Shown one piece after another: positions 24,827-33,115 of a DNA stretch of 64,000 nt. Each line of letters starts with the position of its first letter. The stretch's first letter is position 1. The translations under genes were made by a program, and so were the position numbers. A model generated the notes under the pieces. The model saw nothing but the letters and a program-made list of their open reading frames with translations, made no database searches and was not told the origin of the DNA. The stretch spans positions 310,300-374,299 of the forward strand of contig NZ_LVEM01000006.1 of NCBI RefSeq assembly GCF_001641335.1, written 5' to 3'. The stretch comes from Bradyrhizobium stylosanthis. Its GTDB lineage: Bacteria; Pseudomonadota; Alphaproteobacteria; Rhizobiales; Xanthobacteraceae.

Positions 24827-25753
24827 ATGAACCTGCGTCAGCTCGAGATCCTCCGCGCCGTCATCCGCCACCGCACCACGGTGGCGGCGGCGGACGAGCT
24901 GGCACTGTCGCAGCCCGCGGTCAGCAACGCGCTGAAGACGATGGAGGCGCAGGCGGGCTTTGCGCTGTTCGAGCGCGTCAACAACCGGCTGTTTCCGACT
25001 GCCGAAGCGATGGCGCTCTACAAGGAGAGCGAGGCCATCTTCGCGCTGCACGCCAAGCTCGAGAGCCGCGTGCGCGATCTGCGCGAGAACCGCTCGGGGC
25101 ATCTCGCCATCGTCGCGACGCCGCCGCTCGCCTACAGCATCATTCCCTCGGCACTCTCAGGCTTCCTGCGCCGCCGCCCGGAGACACGCGTCTTCTTCGA
25201 CGTGCGGCGCTATGAGGGCATCATCGAGGGCGTGCTCAGCCGCGTCGCCGAACTCGGCTTCGCCCTCGGCCTGACGCATCATCCCGGCATCGCGCACGAG
25301 GTGGTGCACACCGGCGAGATGGTGTGCGTGCTGCCGCCGCAGCACCCGCTTGCGGATAGGCCCGTGATCTCGGCCGCGGATCTGTCCGGCCTGCCCTTCA
25401 TCGGGCTCGAGCGCGGCACGCGGCTTGGCGAAGCCGTGCGCGACAGCTTTGCCCGGGCCGGCGCGCCGTTCCGCCCCACCGTCGAGGTCCGCTACTGCAA
25501 CACGGCCTGCGTACTTGCCGCTGCCGGTGTCGGCGCTGCGGTGGTCGATCCGTTCTCACCGCGACAGAACGGCGGCAACGGCCTTATCGTGCGGCCGTTC
25601 ACGCCGACGACGCATGCAGTGGCCTACATGCTCTGGTCGGAAGCCGAGCCGCTGTCGCGCCTCGCCAAGGCGTTCCTCAACGAGGTTCGCAAGGAAAGCG
25701 CGCAGCTGGAGCGCACAGCGCCACACCAGCAACATGGGGCAGAAAACAGCTAG
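24827..25753 (+). CDS. LysR-family transcriptional regulator (operon B side)
   Basis: 308-residue LysR regulator. The HTH occupies residues about 2-60 (VAAADELALSQPAVSNALKT) and the effector domain starts at GHLAIVATPPLAYS. It is divergent from the carbamoylase operon, which it likely controls. The ATG at 24827 matches the family start MNLRQLEILRAV; the frame continues upstream without homology. The C-terminal effector region keeps CVLPPQHPLAD and the VGAAVVDPFS loop. The glutamine amidotransferase gene follows by 28 bp on the same strand and may be co-transcribed. Confidence 0.9.
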   Translation: MNLRQLEILRAVIRHRTTVAAADELALSQPAVSNALKTMEAQAGFALFERVNNRLFPTAEAMALYKESEAIFALHAKLESRVRDLRENRSGHLAIVATPPLAYSIIPSALSGFLRRRPETRVFFDVRRYEGIIEGVLSRVAELGFALGLTHHPGIAHEVVHTGEMVCVLPPQHPLADRPVISAADLSGLPFIGLERGTRLGEAVRDSFARAGAPFRPTVEVRYCNTACVLAAAGVGAAVVDPFSPRQNGGNGLIVRPFTPTTHAVAYMLWSEAEPLSRLAKAFLNEVRKESAQLERTAPHQQHGAENS

Positions 25754-25781
25754 GCTTCGCAACCTTTTGACCGGGGGGCAC

Positions 25782-26495
25782 ATGGCACGCATCACCATCA
25801 TCGAGACAGGGCAGGTCCCGCAAAAGTATCGCGAGCAGCACGGCTCGTTCCCGGACATGTTCGCGCGCATGGTCCGCGCTGAGGATCCGACCGCAACGGT
25901 CGAGGTCGTCAGCATTCCCAACGGCGACGCGCTTCCCGATCCCGGCAAGCTCGAGGCGGTGCTGATCACCGGTGCGGCCGCCGGCGTCTATGACGGGCTC
26001 GACTGGATCGCGCCGCTCGAGGACTTTGTCCGCAAGGCCTACACCAACAAGACCCCGATGGTCGGCGTCTGCTTCGGTCATCAACTGATCGCGCAGGCGC
26101 TCGGCGGTACCGTGCGCAAATCCGAGAAGGGCTGGGGCATCGGCCGCCACGTCTACCAGGTGCTGCCGGAGAACGGCGTCGTCGACGGCGAAGCGGTCGC
26201 GATCGCCGCCTCGCATCAGGACCAGGTGATCGAGCCGCCAAGCGACGCGCTCACGATCCTCTCGTCGGAATTCACTCCGCATGCCGGCCTGCTCTACGCC
26301 AACGGCGCGACGCTGACCGTGCAGCCGCATCCGGAATTCGACGTAGGGTTCGCGGAAGTGTGCTGCGAACTGCGGGACGGCAAGGCGCCGGACGATGTCG
26401 TGGCAACCGCGCGCGCGTCGCTGGCGGAGCCGATGGACACCGCGAAGCTCGGTGGGGCGATTACGAGATTTCTGGCAAGGCGCACGGCGACTTAG
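25782..26495 (+). CDS. Type 1 glutamine amidotransferase (GMP-synthase-like)
   Basis: 237-residue class I GATase-domain protein, cytoplasmic. The nucleophile is Cys97 in VGVCFGHQLIAQALGG, and the His/Glu pair is in QPHPEF. An oxyanion-hole glycine precedes it (ITGAAAGVYD). It is a stand-alone GATase; relatives include YfeJ/GuaA-like proteins and gamma-glutamyl hydrolases. GGGGGG is just upstream of the ATG. It lies 28 bp after the LysR gene of operon B, suggesting a link to that nitrogen-compound pathway. The acceptor or substrate is unknown. Confidence 0.85.
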   Translation: MARITIIETGQVPQKYREQHGSFPDMFARMVRAEDPTATVEVVSIPNGDALPDPGKLEAVLITGAAAGVYDGLDWIAPLEDFVRKAYTNKTPMVGVCFGHQLIAQALGGTVRKSEKGWGIGRHVYQVLPENGVVDGEAVAIAASHQDQVIEPPSDALTILSSEFTPHAGLLYANGATLTVQPHPEFDVGFAEVCCELRDGKAPDDVVATARASLAEPMDTAKLGGAITRFLARRTAT

Positions 26496-26519
26496 TTCGC
26501 ACGCACCATCTGCGAGCCC

Positions 26520-26690
26520 TCTTCCCTTCTCCCCCTGTGGGAGAAGGTGGCGCGAAGCGCCGGATGAGGGGTATCTCTCCGCGAACTCAAATGCGCGAAG
26601 AGCAACCCGCGGAGAGATACCCCTCACCCGTCTCGCCGCTCTGCGGCGAGCCACCCTCTCCCACAAGGGGAGAGGGTGAAGCAGCGCCGC
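26520..26690. repeat. Long intergenic inverted repeat, family 1 copy 1
   Basis: Perfect 19-nt arms at 26565-26583 and 26608-26626 (core GAGGGGTATCTCTCCGCG) with a 24-nt loop. Outer imperfect arms are GTGGGAGAAGGTGG against CCACCCTCTCCCAC. It fills the gap between convergent genes and can form a cruciform or bidirectional terminator. A relative lies at 50069-50203. Confidence 0.75.
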
Positions 26691-26702
26691 TTGTTGTAAA
26701 TT

Positions 26703-27170
26703 CTAGAACGGATCCGTTCCCAGCCCCGGCACATCGGCCGGACGCGGTCCCGGCGCCGGCCAGTGAAACCTGCGGTCCTTCTCCGCGACCATGATGTCGT
26801 TGATCGACGCCTCACGTCTCCGCATCAGGCCGTGCTCGTCGAACTCCCACTGCTCGTTACCGTAGGAGCGATACCATTGGCCTTTGCCGTCGTGCCATTC
26901 GTACTGGAAGCGCACGGCGATGTGGTTGCCGTCGAAGGCCCAGAGGTCCTTGATCAGACGGTAATCGTGCTCCTTCTCCCATTTGCGGGTGAGGAAGGCG
27001 ACGATGGCTTCGCGGCCCTGGAACACTTCGGAGCGGTTGCGCCAGCGGCTGTCCTCGGTATAGGCGAGCGAGACTTTCACGGGGTCACGTGAATTCCAGG
27101 CGTCCTCGGCCATGCGGGCCTTCTGCGCGGCGGTCTCACGGGTGAAGGGCGGAAGCGGCGGGCGCGACAT
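26703..27170 (-). CDS. SnoaL-like/DUF1348 nuclear transport factor 2-fold protein
   Basis: 155-residue single-domain protein. The sequence FTRETAAQKARMAEDAWNSR, then SRWRNRSEVFQGREAI, WEKEHDYRLIKDLWAF and FQYEWHD, is characteristic of the DUF1348 group with an NTF2/SnoaL fold. No catalytic function is established for this group. It is the last gene of the minus-strand run, 94 bp after ybgC. No signal peptide is present, so it is cytoplasmic. Confidence 0.8.
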   Translation of the reverse strand: MSRPPLPPFTRETAAQKARMAEDAWNSRDPVKVSLAYTEDSRWRNRSEVFQGREAIVAFLTRKWEKEHDYRLIKDLWAFDGNHIAVRFQYEWHDGKGQWYRSYGNEQWEFDEHGLMRRREASINDIMVAEKDRRFHWPAPGPRPADVPGLGTDPF

Positions 27171-27264
27171 GATGGCCTCATCGGTTGATCAGGGCCGCAA
27201 ATCTATCGCCGCACGCGATGGAGTCGATAGGCCAGGGCCCATCGGCCGATCACTTATCGGGCGA

Positions 27265-27714
27265 TCAGGAAATCAAATCGGCTTTCATCAGCGTACGAAT
27301 TGATTTCGGGATCGGCTGGGCACGGCCGCCGCTGATGAAGGCGACGCGCACCTCGGCCTTCACCAGCACGTCCTCACCGCGCCGCACCTCCTGCGCCAGC
27401 ATGATGGACGCGCCCTTCACCGCGACCGGCCAGGTCACGACGTCGAGCACGTCGTCCATCCGCGCCGGCTTCAGAAAATCCAGATGCATCGAGCGCACGA
27501 CGAAGGCAAAGCCGGACCCTTCCGTCTCGGCCTGGTCGAACAGCGCCTGCTGCTCGGCGCCCATCAGCCGGAGATGATTGGTGCGCCCGCGTTCCATGTA
27601 GCGCAGATAGTTGGCGTGATAGACGATGCCGGAAAAATCCGTGTCCTCGTAATAGACGCGGACCTGCATATGGTGGCGGCCGTCGCGGATCTCGCCGTCC
27701 AGATGGGCAGTCAC
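27265..27714 (-). CDS. ybgC: YbgC-type acyl-CoA thioesterase (hotdog fold)
   Basis: 149-residue 4-hydroxybenzoyl-CoA thioesterase-family protein. The catalytic Asp and conserved loop are in VRVYYEDTDFSGIVYHANYLRYMERGR. LDFLKPARMDDVLDV and KGASIMLAQEV complete the hotdog. GTG at 27714, with AAGAGG upstream, gives the usual length; the open frame extends to a TTG at 27792 that would overlap the metallophosphoesterase gene. In many proteobacteria ybgC begins the tol-pal operon next to ruvB. Here two other genes separate it from ruvB, and no tol gene follows. Confidence 0.87.
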   Translation of the reverse strand: MTAHLDGEIRDGRHHMQVRVYYEDTDFSGIVYHANYLRYMERGRTNHLRLMGAEQQALFDQAETEGSGFAFVVRSMHLDFLKPARMDDVLDVVTWPVAVKGASIMLAQEVRRGEDVLVKAEVRVAFISGGRAQPIPKSIRTLMKADLIS

Positions 27715-27781
27715 GTCGTGGGCCTCTTCGCTTGTCGCTGTCGGCCCGTTTTGCGCAAAAACCGCGGCCCGCGCAAGCGTG

Positions 27782-28699
27782 TTAGGACACAACCGGTGCC
27801 CGCCCCAGCGTCACCTCGACGATCTCGGGCGGCACGCCGACGCGGATCGGCATGAGGCTGCAGCCGAGGCCGCCGGAGACGATGAGGTCGCATTTCAGCC
27901 GGAAGTGACCATAGGCGAGCCGGAGGCCATGCTGCCGCGAAACGGCCGGCGACCAGCCGAGCAGGCGAACCTGGCCGCCATGGGTGTGGCCGGACAATTG
28001 CAGCGCGACGCGCGCGGGCACGCGCGGTGCGATGTTGGGTTCATGCGCAAGCAGGATCACGGGCGCATCGTCGGTGACCTTGGCGAGCGTCGCGGTGAGA
28101 TCGTCGGCTCCGAAGCGCCCCGTGCTGCGGAAGCGGCGCGCCGGCAGGAAAGCGAGCTGATCGCCGAGACCTGCGAGCCAGAAGGCGCGGCCATCCTTGG
28201 TAAGGCGCACGGCATCGTTCTCGTAGACGGGAATGCCGGCCGTCTCCAGCGCGCGGTGCGCGACCGTCGGTCCATGCCCCGCCTGCTGCACGGCTTTGTC
28301 GACCCAGTAGTCGTGATTGCCCATGACGGCGTGAACACCGAGCGGCGCCTTCAGCCCCGCCAGCACCCTCGCCCATTCGCTCGACGGAATGAAGCGCGTG
28401 ACCTGGTGAAGACCGGCGACATAGTCGCCGAGCAGCACGATGAGGTCGGGCTTGAGCGCGTTGGTGCGATCGACGATGTCTTCGATCCGCTCCAGCGACA
28501 TCCAGGGATCGCAGGCATGGACGTCGGCGATCGCGGCAATCTTCAGCGGAAAATCCGCCGGCCATTGCCGCGGCGTCGGATGATAGCGGGTGACGCGGAG
28601 CCGCAGCACCGGCTCGATCCCGACGCCGTAGGCCGCGGTCGAGACGCCGAGGGCGGACAGGCCGCCGACGGAACGGATGAAAAGTCGCCGTGTGATCAT
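27782..28699 (-). CDS. Tat-exported metallophosphoesterase (YkuE-like)
   Basis: 305-residue calcineurin-like phosphoesterase. Metal-binding motifs in order are ADVHACD, LLGDYVAG, MGNHDYW, LLAHEPN and LSGHTHGGQVR. The N-terminus MITRRLFIRSVGGLSALG is a twin-arginine-like leader, so the enzyme likely acts in the periplasm or is membrane-anchored. The ATG at 28699 starts directly at this leader. Relatives include YkuE and UDP-2,3-diacylglucosamine hydrolase-like enzymes; the substrate is not known. It lies between ybgC and the duplicated-domain gene. Confidence 0.87.
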   Translation of the reverse strand: MITRRLFIRSVGGLSALGVSTAAYGVGIEPVLRLRVTRYHPTPRQWPADFPLKIAAIADVHACDPWMSLERIEDIVDRTNALKPDLIVLLGDYVAGLHQVTRFIPSSEWARVLAGLKAPLGVHAVMGNHDYWVDKAVQQAGHGPTVAHRALETAGIPVYENDAVRLTKDGRAFWLAGLGDQLAFLPARRFRSTGRFGADDLTATLAKVTDDAPVILLAHEPNIAPRVPARVALQLSGHTHGGQVRLLGWSPAVSRQHGLRLAYGHFRLKCDLIVSGGLGCSLMPIRVGVPPEIVEVTLGRAPVVS

Positions 28700-28804
28700 G
28701 GAAGCCCGGTGGTCATGCAGCTTCTTGATGCGGTCCGATTGGAGCGGAATTGGGGTACGCCCGTGCAGGCCGTCTGCATCTGCGTGCAGAGCCCTGCACA
28801 AACC

Positions 28805-29674
28805 TTACCAGCGGCCTGCACCGACCAGCGCGTCCAGCCGCGTTTTCAGCTCGTCGGACGCCCGATAGTACCAGACGCCGCCGAGCAGATCACGAAACCG
28901 TTGGTTGCCGCGCGCCTCGCGCTCGATGCGGTCGATCGTGCCCGCACTGATCACGTCCTCGAGGGGTCCCGCGGCCAGCAGCGCCAGCAGCACCGGATTG
29001 GACTCGATCTTTAGGATCTCCAGGATCAGGTCGATCATCCGGTCGGGGTCGTCCTCGCGCAGGTCGCGCTCGAAATCCATGATCGCGAACAGATTGTCGT
29101 CCTGGTCGCGCTCGGACCTGGAATATTGCTCGACCCAGGCGCGCGCCAGCGCGGCAACGGACATGCTGGCGCAATCGAGTGGCTCGCGCGGCGTGCGCTG
29201 CGCCAGGTGATCGGCCTCCCACCTCTCGCTGTCGGCGATGAGCGCGATGCGCGCCGTCAGGGGGTCGTCGGGTGCCGTATGCACGCCGCCGAGCAGCCAG
29301 CGCAGCCGGTCATTGTGCGCGGCTTCGCGCTCGATCCGAGCGATCACCTCCGCGCCGTGCGCATAGAGCAGCGAGAGCAGGAACTTGTCGTTGAGCTGCA
29401 TCATTGTCGGCTTGTCGCCTTCCGTCTTCAGCACCTCCAGCACGAGATCGAGTGCGCCTTGCGGCAGGCGATGCGGCAGATGGTCGAAATAGAGCTTGAT
29501 GGCCCAGATGCTGCCGACCTGGTCGCGCCGGCTGACACGCTGAAGCGCGCACCACATTGATGCCAGCTCGCCAAGCGGCAGGGAATCCAGGAATGCCTCG
29601 GTCTCGTCAGGCGTACGGAGTTGCGGTGCCGCCGCGACGGCCTCGAGCAATCCGGTATTGTCCGCTGGCGCCAT
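28805..29674 (-). CDS. Unknown protein with internal domain duplication (DUF6869-like)
   Basis: 289-residue cytoplasmic protein made of two similar helical halves. The first half has LDLVLEVLKTE, IARIEREAAHN and RLRWLLGGVH near residues 75-130. The second has IDLILEILKIE, IDRIEREARGN and RFRDLLGGVW near 215-270. The signature I-E-R-E-A-x-x-N-x-R-[FL]-R-x-L-L-G-G-V recurs at nearly the same spacing. I recall a DUF6869 family with this signature, but the name is uncertain. The ATG at 29674 is chosen to avoid a long overlap with ruvB, although GGAAGGA sits directly on it. No function can be assigned. Confidence 0.7.
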   Translation of the reverse strand: MAPADNTGLLEAVAAAPQLRTPDETEAFLDSLPLGELASMWCALQRVSRRDQVGSIWAIKLYFDHLPHRLPQGALDLVLEVLKTEGDKPTMMQLNDKFLLSLLYAHGAEVIARIEREAAHNDRLRWLLGGVHTAPDDPLTARIALIADSERWEADHLAQRTPREPLDCASMSVAALARAWVEQYSRSERDQDDNLFAIMDFERDLREDDPDRMIDLILEILKIESNPVLLALLAAGPLEDVISAGTIDRIEREARGNQRFRDLLGGVWYYRASDELKTRLDALVGAGRW

Positions 29675-29763
29675 TCCTTCCCACTCCGATCGATGAGCGG
29701 CGATCCCGCCGCGCGTTCGGATTAGTGATGGAAGGAAACCGTCGGGTTCATCCGCGGCGGCGA

Positions 29764-30822
29764 TCAGTCGTCGCTTTCGTCGGTGCCGAACAGGCCGAAT
29801 TGCGATGCGACATCGCGCGAAGGCTCGGCGAGGCCGAGATGGCGGAAGGCATGCGAGGTCAGCAGGCGGCCGCGCGGGGTGCGCTGGAGATAGCCGCACT
29901 GGATCAGATAGGGCTCGATGATATCCTCGATCGCATCGCGCGGCTCGGAGAGCGCCGCGGCCATCGTCTCGACACCGACGGGGCCGCCGCCATAGTTGAG
30001 CGCGATAGTCGAGAGATAGCGGCGGTCCATGGCATCCAGTCCCGCGGCGTCGACCTCGAGCGCGCTGAGCGCATGGTCAGCGATCTTGCGATCGATCGTG
30101 TCGGCATTTGCCGCCGAGGCAAAATCGCGCACGCGCCGCAGCAGGCGCCCGGCGATGCGCGGCGTGCCGCGGGCGCGGCGCGCGATCTCGTTGGCGCCAT
30201 CGGTGCTCATGCCGACATTGAGGACGCGCGCGCCACGGCTGACGATGCTTTCGAGCTCCTCGATGGTGTAGAAGTTCAGCCGCACCGGAATGCCGAAGCG
30301 GTCGCGCAGGGGATTGGTGAGCAGGCCGGCGCGCGTGGTGGCGCCGACGAGGGTGAATTTCGACAGCTCGATCTTGACCGAGCGCGCCGCCGGCCCCTCG
30401 CCGATGATCAGGTCGAGCTGGAAGTCCTCCATCGCGGGATAGAGCACCTCTTCCACGGCCGGGCTGAGGCGATGAATCTCGTCGATGAAGAGCACGTCGC
30501 GCTCTTCGAGATTGGTCAGCAGCGCGGCGAGATCGCCGGCCTTGGCGATGACAGGACCCGACGTGGCACGAAAGCCGACGCCGAGCTCCTTCGCGACGAT
30601 CTGCGCCAGCGTGGTCTTGCCGAGGCCGGGGGGACCGACGAACAGCACGTGATCCAGCGCCTCGCCGCGCTTGCGCGCCGCCTCGATGAAGATCGACAGG
30701 TTCTTGCGCGCCTGCTGCTGGCCGACGAAATCGGATAGCGATTGCGGGCGCAGCGCGGTGTCGCCGACATCGTCGCTGCGGCGCTCCGGCGACACCATAC
30801 GGTTGGCCTTGGGATCGCTCAC
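29764..30822 (-). CDS. ruvB: Holliday junction branch migration helicase RuvB
   Basis: 352-residue AAA+ motor that drives branch migration with RuvA. Walker A is GPPGLGKTTLAQ, Walker B is VLFIDEIHRL, sensor 1 is LVGATTRAGLL, and the arginine finger lies in NPLRDRFGI. The winged-helix C-terminal domain ends in QRTPRGRLLTSHAF. It starts with GTG, overlapping the ruvA stop by 4 bp (GTGA). It is the third gene of ruvC-ruvA-ruvB. Confidence 0.97.
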   Translation of the reverse strand: MSDPKANRMVSPERRSDDVGDTALRPQSLSDFVGQQQARKNLSIFIEAARKRGEALDHVLFVGPPGLGKTTLAQIVAKELGVGFRATSGPVIAKAGDLAALLTNLEERDVLFIDEIHRLSPAVEEVLYPAMEDFQLDLIIGEGPAARSVKIELSKFTLVGATTRAGLLTNPLRDRFGIPVRLNFYTIEELESIVSRGARVLNVGMSTDGANEIARRARGTPRIAGRLLRRVRDFASAANADTIDRKIADHALSALEVDAAGLDAMDRRYLSTIALNYGGGPVGVETMAAALSEPRDAIEDIIEPYLIQCGYLQRTPRGRLLTSHAFRHLGLAEPSRDVASQFGLFGTDESDD

Positions 30823-31436
30823 TTCGCCAGCTCCTTCAGGCCGAGGCGAATGAGCTGCGCGGTCTCGGCGCCCTCACCGGCGCTGCGCGAGGCCGATGCG
30901 ATGGCCGCAGCCGCCTGCGGCTGGCCGTAGCCGAGATTGACCAGCGCGGAGATCGCATCCGCGACGGGCCGCGGCGCACGCTGGTCATCGACGGCGCCGG
31001 CGAGATGCACCACGGCGGGATCGACATTGGCGAAGGCCGGCGCCTTGTCCTTCAATTCGGTGACGATGCGCTCGGCGACCTTGGGGCCGACGCCGGGCGT
31101 GCGCGACACCGCGGCCTTGTCGCGCAACGCGATCGCGTTGGCGAGATCGGCCGGCGCCAGCGTGCCGAGCACGGCGAGCGCGACCTTGGCGCCGACGCCC
31201 TGCACGGTCTGCAACAGGCGAAACCATTCGCGCTCCTGGTCGGTGCGGAAGCCGAACAGCTTTATCGCGTCCTCGCGGACATAGGTCTCGATCGACAGCA
31301 CGGCCGCTTCACCAGGTGACGGCAGATGCTGCAAGGTGCGCGTCGAGCAATGCACCTGATAACCGACACCGCCGACGTCGAGGATGACAAAATCCTCGCC
31401 GTAGGAATCGATCAGGCCCTTGAGCTTGCCGATCAT
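30819..31436 (-). CDS. ruvA: Holliday junction DNA-binding protein RuvA
   Basis: 205-residue tetrameric protein that binds four-way junctions and loads RuvB. The N-terminal OB domain starts MIGKLKGLIDSYGEDFVILD, followed by two helix-hairpin-helix motifs (LQTVQGVGAKVALAVL and TPGVGPKVAERIV), and the C-terminal RuvB-contact domain (ISALVNLGYGQPQA). It overlaps ruvC and ruvB by 4 bp each. All domains are intact. Confidence 0.97.
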   Translation of the reverse strand: MIGKLKGLIDSYGEDFVILDVGGVGYQVHCSTRTLQHLPSPGEAAVLSIETYVREDAIKLFGFRTDQEREWFRLLQTVQGVGAKVALAVLGTLAPADLANAIALRDKAAVSRTPGVGPKVAERIVTELKDKAPAFANVDPAVVHLAGAVDDQRAPRPVADAISALVNLGYGQPQAAAAIASASRSAGEGAETAQLIRLGLKELAK

Positions 31437-31960
31437 AGCCCCGCCACCTTCAGCCTGAGCGCCGTGCTCTGGCGGTGATGGGCGTGGGTGATGGCGATCG
31501 CCAGCGCGTCGGCGGCGTCCGCTGACGGCGGATCGGCTTTCGGCAGAAGAATCTTCAGCATCATCGCGATCTGGGCCTTCTCGGCATGGCCGGCGCCGAC
31601 AACGGTCTTCTTGACCTGATTGGGCGCGTATTCGGCGACCGAGATACCGAACATCGCAGGCGCGAGCATGGCGACGCCGCGCGCCTGGCCGAGCTTGAGG
31701 GTCGCCACGCCGTCCTTGTTGACGAAGGTCTGCTCGACCGCGGCCTCGACCGGCTGATGGTTCGACAGCACGGCCGCAAGGCCTTCGTGGATGGCCAGCA
31801 GCCGACTAGCGAGCGGCAGGTCGTTAGGCGGTTCCACCGAGCCGCAGGCGACGTAGATCAGGCGATTGCCCTCGGCCTCGATCACGCCCCAGCCGGTGCG
31901 GCGCAGGCCGGGGTCGATGCCGATGATGCGAACGGGGCCACGAATCGGGAGCGCAGTCAT
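31433..31960 (-). CDS. ruvC: Crossover junction endodeoxyribonuclease RuvC
   Basis: 175-residue resolvase that nicks Holliday junctions in a dimer. The acidic catalytic residues are seen in GIDPGLRRTGW, AVEQTFVNKD and SADAADALAIAITHAHH. The start ATG at 31960 precedes ALPIRGPVRIIGIDPG. It leads the ruvCAB operon, with a repeat-filled 202-bp gap to yebC upstream. Confidence 0.96.
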   Translation of the reverse strand: MTALPIRGPVRIIGIDPGLRRTGWGVIEAEGNRLIYVACGSVEPPNDLPLASRLLAIHEGLAAVLSNHQPVEAAVEQTFVNKDGVATLKLGQARGVAMLAPAMFGISVAEYAPNQVKKTVVGAGHAEKAQIAMMLKILLPKADPPSADAADALAIAITHAHHRQSTALRLKVAGL

Positions 31961-32029
31961 GGGCCAGTGATAGCGGCTGGCTGCGATGGGGGAAACAGAA
32001 ACAGAACGGAAGTAACAGGGGAAAGAAGG

Positions 32030-32158
32030 TCTCGTGCCCCGGGCGCGACGCGGTGCGTCGCTGAACCGGGGCCCATTTTGCCGCTGATGCGTCGAGAACG
32101 ATGGGCCCCGGCTCCGCGCAGCAGCGTTTCACGCCGCAGCGCGTCCGGGACACGAGAG
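32030..32158. repeat. Intergenic palindromic repeat, family 2 copy 1
   Basis: Between ruvC and yebC. Inner arms CCGGGGCCCAT (32066-32076) and ATGGGCCCCGG (32101-32111) are perfect. Outer arms CTCGTGCCCCGGGCGCG and GCGTCCGGGACACGAG are imperfect. Related copies lie at 47589-47719 and 62273-62405, with a looser one at 41199-41343. Confidence 0.72.
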
Positions 32159-32162
32159 CGGT

Positions 32163-32909
32163 TCAGCCGCCCATCTTCGCCATCAGCGCGTCCGACACCT
32201 CGAAATTGGCGTAGACGTGCTGGACGTCGTCGTGCTCGTTGAGCAGATCCATCAGCTTGAGCAGCTTCTCGCCGGTCTCGTCGTCGACGGCGACCGTGTT
32301 CTGCGGCTTCCAGATCAGCGCGGCCTTACGCGGCTCGCCGAACTTGGCTTCGAGCGCCTTGGCGACGTCGCGATAGCCTTCGGTCGAGGCGTAGATCTCG
32401 TGACCGCCTTCGCCGGAGACGACGTCGTCGGCGCCGGCCTCGATCGCGGCATCGAGCACCGAATCGTCATCGGCAACGCTGCGGTCATATTCGATAACGC
32501 CGGTGCGATCGAACATGAAGGAGACCGAGCCGGTTTCGCCGAGATTGCCGCCCGACTTGGTGAAGAAGGAGCGGATGTCGGACGCGGCGCGGTTGCGGTT
32601 GTCGGTCAGCGCCTCGACGATGACGGCGACGCCGCCCGGGCCATAGCCCTCGTAGCGGATCTCGTCATAGTTCTCGCCCTCATTGCCGAGCGCCTTCTTG
32701 ACGGCGCGCTCGATATTGTCCTTCGGCATGTTCTCCTGGCGCGCCGCGATGATGGCCGCGCGCAGGCGCGGGTTCATGTTGGGGTCGGGTGTGCCGAGCT
32801 TGGCGGCGACGGTGATTTCCCGCGCCAGCTTGCCGAACAGCTTCGACTTCTGCGCATCCTGCCGCCCCTTGCGGTGCATGATGTTCTTGAATTGGGAATG
32901 TCCAGCCAT
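32163..32909 (-). CDS. yebC: YebC/PmpR family protein
   Basis: 248-residue three-domain protein of the YebC family, which relieves ribosome stalling at proline-rich stretches and was earlier described as a transcription regulator. The start MAGHSQFKNIMHRKG, RLRAAIIAARQENMPKDNIERA and the RYEGYGPGGVAVIVEALTDN block are diagnostic. The C-terminus ends with DDVQHVYANFEVSD. Gene neighbours ruvC-ruvA-ruvB follow, as is usual in proteobacteria, though here a repeat intervenes. Confidence 0.96.
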   Translation of the reverse strand: MAGHSQFKNIMHRKGRQDAQKSKLFGKLAREITVAAKLGTPDPNMNPRLRAAIIAARQENMPKDNIERAVKKALGNEGENYDEIRYEGYGPGGVAVIVEALTDNRNRAASDIRSFFTKSGGNLGETGSVSFMFDRTGVIEYDRSVADDDSVLDAAIEAGADDVVSGEGGHEIYASTEGYRDVAKALEAKFGEPRKAALIWKPQNTVAVDDETGEKLLKLMDLLNEHDDVQHVYANFEVSDALMAKMGG

Positions 32910-33115
32910 GCGTGGTCTCGTAAAGGAATCGTGCGCCTGAGGTGAGCTTAGGGAAGCGCGGCCTTATAGGCCGTCCACCCCCATGAATGAAAGAGGCTCT
33001 ACGACTTTAAGGTAACACCGTACTGGCCCGTACCTAGAGGTCAGGCATCGTTAACCCTGATTTCATTCCGGACTGCGAAAATAGCGACCGACCATTCCCC
33101 GACAAGAGAAACCCG

